A stretch of DNA of 64,000 bases from Rhodoblastus sp963748385. GTDB taxonomy: Bacteria > Pseudomonadota > Alphaproteobacteria > Rhizobiales > Beijerinckiaceae. The stretch is from NCBI GenBank assembly GCA_963748385.1, contig CAVVIQ010000007.1:1-64000 (forward strand). The letters run 5' to 3'. The notes below the pieces were generated by a model. That model was given only the letters and a program-made list of their open reading frames with translations. It was not told the origin of the DNA and searched no databases. Both the position numbers and the translations under genes were made by a program. Numbering within the stretch: position 1 is the first letter of the stretch; the number at the start of each line of letters is the position of its first letter. Shown here one piece after another: positions 62,273 through 64,000 of the stretch.

Positions 62273-62800
62273 GTCGTCGGCGTCGAGCGCCGCCCCGGGC
62301 AGGGGCAGCCCTGCGGCGACGGCCGCCAGCCAGCGCCGCAAAGCCTTTTCCCGTTTCGGGCGAAGCCCCTCGACCAGCCGGGCGCCGGCGGCTTCCGTCC
62401 TTTCCCGGCCCACGCGCAGGATTTTCTCGCCTTCCGGCGTGAGGGCGAGCGGCCGCGCCCGCGACGCCGCGCCCGCCGCGCTTTCCTCTTCCCGGACGAG
62501 GCCGGAGCGCCGCAGGTTGGCGACAACGAGCGAAACCGTCTGCGGCGTCAGCCTGGCCTTGCGAGCAAGATCGGCGGCGAGCAGGCCGGGACGGGCGCCG
62601 ATCAGGGTCAGGGCCGCCAGTTGCGGCGGCGTCACGCCGAGATCGGCGAGCAGCCGCTCCTCGGCGAGCCTTTGGGCGCCGGCCGCCTGGCGCAGCAAGG
62701 CCGAAATGTCCCCCTGCTCGCCCGGAAGATCGAGCGGCCTGGGGCGGCGTTTGGGCGCTTCGTTCTGTGCCGGCTCTTCGGGCGCGCGCGTTTTCGCCAT
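62267..62800 (-). CDS. MarR family transcriptional regulator
   Basis: 177 aa with winged-helix core: TPPQLAALTLIGARPGLLAADLARKA, then LTPQTVSLVVANLRRSGLVREE as recognition helix and wing, and LTPEGEKILR at the start of the dimerisation helices. The N-terminal 35 residues are charged and variable. ATG 62800 (MAKTRAPEEP) is used. It is divergent from zapE with a palindrome in between, suggesting autoregulation. Ligand unknown. Confidence 0.88.
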   Translation of the reverse strand: MAKTRAPEEPAQNEAPKRRPRPLDLPGEQGDISALLRQAAGAQRLAEERLLADLGVTPPQLAALTLIGARPGLLAADLARKARLTPQTVSLVVANLRRSGLVREEESAAGAASRARPLALTPEGEKILRVGRERTEAAGARLVEGLRPKREKALRRWLAAVAAGLPLPGAALDADDL

Positions 62801-62826
62801 GACGTTCCCTCTATTTTTCGATGCTT

Positions 62827-62836
62827 CTGTTAACAG
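62827..62836. promoter_or_regulatory. palindrome CTGTTAACAG, possible MarR operator
   Basis: Perfect 10-bp palindrome 27 bp upstream of the MarR start, in an AT-richer part of the divergent marR/zapE gap. MarR proteins usually bind such palindromes in their own promoters. Short, so it could be chance. Confidence 0.4.
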
Positions 62837-62956
62837 CCCCCTGATCGTAGGCTGATCGGCAGCCGGTCTCAAGCCTCGCGCGAAAAATTGAGCGAAAGGA
62901 TAGCTTGTCAGGCGCGGCGACGCGCCCTTACCTCCGGAGGCAATCCGGAACAGGCA

Positions 62957-64000
62957 ATGGACCCTTCGCGCCGCTCGATCATCGACGAATACGACCATCT
63001 TGTCGCGCAAGGACGGATCGAGCGCGACGGCGCTCAGATGGCGGTGATCCGGAAACTCGACGCCTTGAGCCTTTCGCTGAACCAGCGACAGCTGGCCAAG
63101 AAATCCAGCGCTCTCACTTGGCTTTTCGGCGCTCGCCCTGCGAACGAGCTCACCGAGCGCGGGCTCTATATCTGGGGGCCGGTCGGGCGCGGCAAGACCA
63201 TGCTGATGGACCTGTTCTTCGATTCCGTCGAGATCGAGCAGAAGCACCGGATCCATTTCCATGCGTTCATGGCCGAGGTTCACCGGCGCATTTTCGTCTG
63301 GCGGCAGAAGAGGAAGGCCGGCAAGGTCAAGGGAGAAGATCCGATCGCCCCGGTGGCGGAGCAATTCTGCCGCGAAATGAGACTGTTGTGCTTCGACGAA
63401 TTCGCCGTCACCGACATAGCCGACGCGATGATCCTCGGGCGGCTGTTCCAGGCTTTGTGGGCCTGCGGCCTGACCGTCGTCGCAACCTCGAATGTCGCGC
63501 CGGGCGGGCTCTACAAGGACGGTCTCAACCGCGCATTGTTCCTGCCCTTCATCAACATGATCGAAGACCATATGGAAGAGGTCCGGCTCGATGCGCGGAC
63601 CGATTTCCGACTCGAAAAACTGAGCGCCGCCCCCGTCTACCTGACCCCCGCCGACGCGGCCGCGCGCGCTGCTCTGGACAAGGCCTTCGTGGCGCTGTCC
63701 GGCGTGGTGAAAGGCGAGCCGATTCATCTTTCGGTCCTCGGTCACTACGTGGAGGCTCCGCAGGCGGCGGGCCATGTCGCGCGTTTCGACTACGAAGATC
63801 TGTGCGGGAAGCCGCTGGGCGCCGCCGATTTCGTCGCCATTGCCGAATATTTCCAGGTTCTGGTGATCGACAATATTCGGGCGATCCACCCGGATGCGCG
63901 CAACGAGGCGAAAAGATTTATCAATCTCATCGACGCCCTTTACGATCAGCGCGTCAAACTGATCGCCTCGGCCGAAGTCGAACCCGAGAGGATTTATCGG
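62957..64000 (+). CDS. zapE: cell division protein ZapE (AFG1-like ATPase), 3' end beyond window
   Basis: AAA-type ATPase linked to Z-ring function (bacterial ZapE; AFG1/LACE1 in mitochondria). 348 codons are present and the frame runs off the window. Walker A GPVGRGKTMLMDLFF, then FHAFMAEVHRRIF, Walker B LLCFDEFAVTDIADAM and TSNVAPGGLYKDGLNR are all family signatures. Start ATG 62957. The usual length is about 380-400 aa, so only the end is missing. Confidence 0.95.
   Translation, partial: MDPSRRSIIDEYDHLVAQGRIERDGAQMAVIRKLDALSLSLNQRQLAKKSSALTWLFGARPANELTERGLYIWGPVGRGKTMLMDLFFDSVEIEQKHRIHFHAFMAEVHRRIFVWRQKRKAGKVKGEDPIAPVAEQFCREMRLLCFDEFAVTDIADAMILGRLFQALWACGLTVVATSNVAPGGLYKDGLNRALFLPFINMIEDHMEEVRLDARTDFRLEKLSAAPVYLTPADAAARAALDKAFVALSGVVKGEPIHLSVLGHYVEAPQAAGHVARFDYEDLCGKPLGAADFVAIAEYFQVLVIDNIRAIHPDARNEAKRFINLIDALYDQRVKLIASAEVEPERIYR

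Overview
The window looks like chromosomal core sequence of an alphaproteobacterium of the order Hyphomicrobiales (Rhizobiales), most likely in the Beijerinckiaceae/Methylocystaceae area. The basis is high GC, abundant long antisense open frames, and neighbourhoods typical of that order: phaR-phaA-phaB, metX-metW beside a long chorismate mutase, xerD-aroK-aroB-CNNM, lysC-ptsP-prfA with divergent ubiG, priA beside an F1-only atpHAGDC operon, and hemD-hemC divergent from tsaD-gpsA-YciI-EVE. The genus is inference. I saw no tRNA, rRNA, CRISPR array, prophage or complete insertion sequence.

Layout. 0.2-6.2 kb: a membrane-anchored M23 peptidase, a methyltransferase, glyoxalase II and a PAS/GGDEF/EAL protein. 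6.2-9.1 kb: polyhydroxybutyrate genes (phaR, phaA, phaB). 9.2-13.4 kb: an orphan Mrr-type nuclease, rpmF, and the conserved yraN-rsmI / LpoA-like divergent pair. 13.4-18 kb: gyrB, an AT-richer patch with a small unknown gene and short direct repeats, then a membrane protein and a BI-1 protein. 18-25.7 kb: arylesterase, thpR, an unassigned gene, hpt, ftsEX, plsC and DUF2125. 25.7-33.8 kb: chorismate mutase, metX-metW, a secreted unknown, xerD with a 47-residue membrane ORF, a fused shikimate kinase/dehydroquinate synthase and a CNNM/CorC protein. 33.8-39.2 kb: surface-glycan functions (NdvA-like exporter, phosphomannomutase, mannose-1-phosphate guanylyltransferase) and an EamA protein. 39.2-45.3 kb: prfA, ptsP, lysC, ubiG and a small lipoprotein. 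45.4-55.8 kb: atpHAGDC, priA, secA. 56.1-64 kb: DUF2147, hemD, hemC, tsaD, a PLD-like protein, gpsA, DUF3597, YciI, EVE, a MarR regulator and the start of zapE.

The most striking feature is four apparent single-base frameshifts in otherwise intact core genes (phaB, metX, priA, gpsA). Two look like one extra base and two like one missing base. Such changes in priA and gpsA would be expected to be very harmful, so sequencing or assembly indels are the simplest explanation, but this cannot be settled from the sequence alone. Other points worth following are a tandem 36-bp repeat at the gpsA stop codon whose units carry covarying hairpins, a cluster of GAGTCARACTT repeats, a solitary Mrr nuclease with a possible modified-base reader domain, and the small ORF coupled to xerD. 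I found no convincing new multi-gene system; most of the window is ordinary housekeeping.
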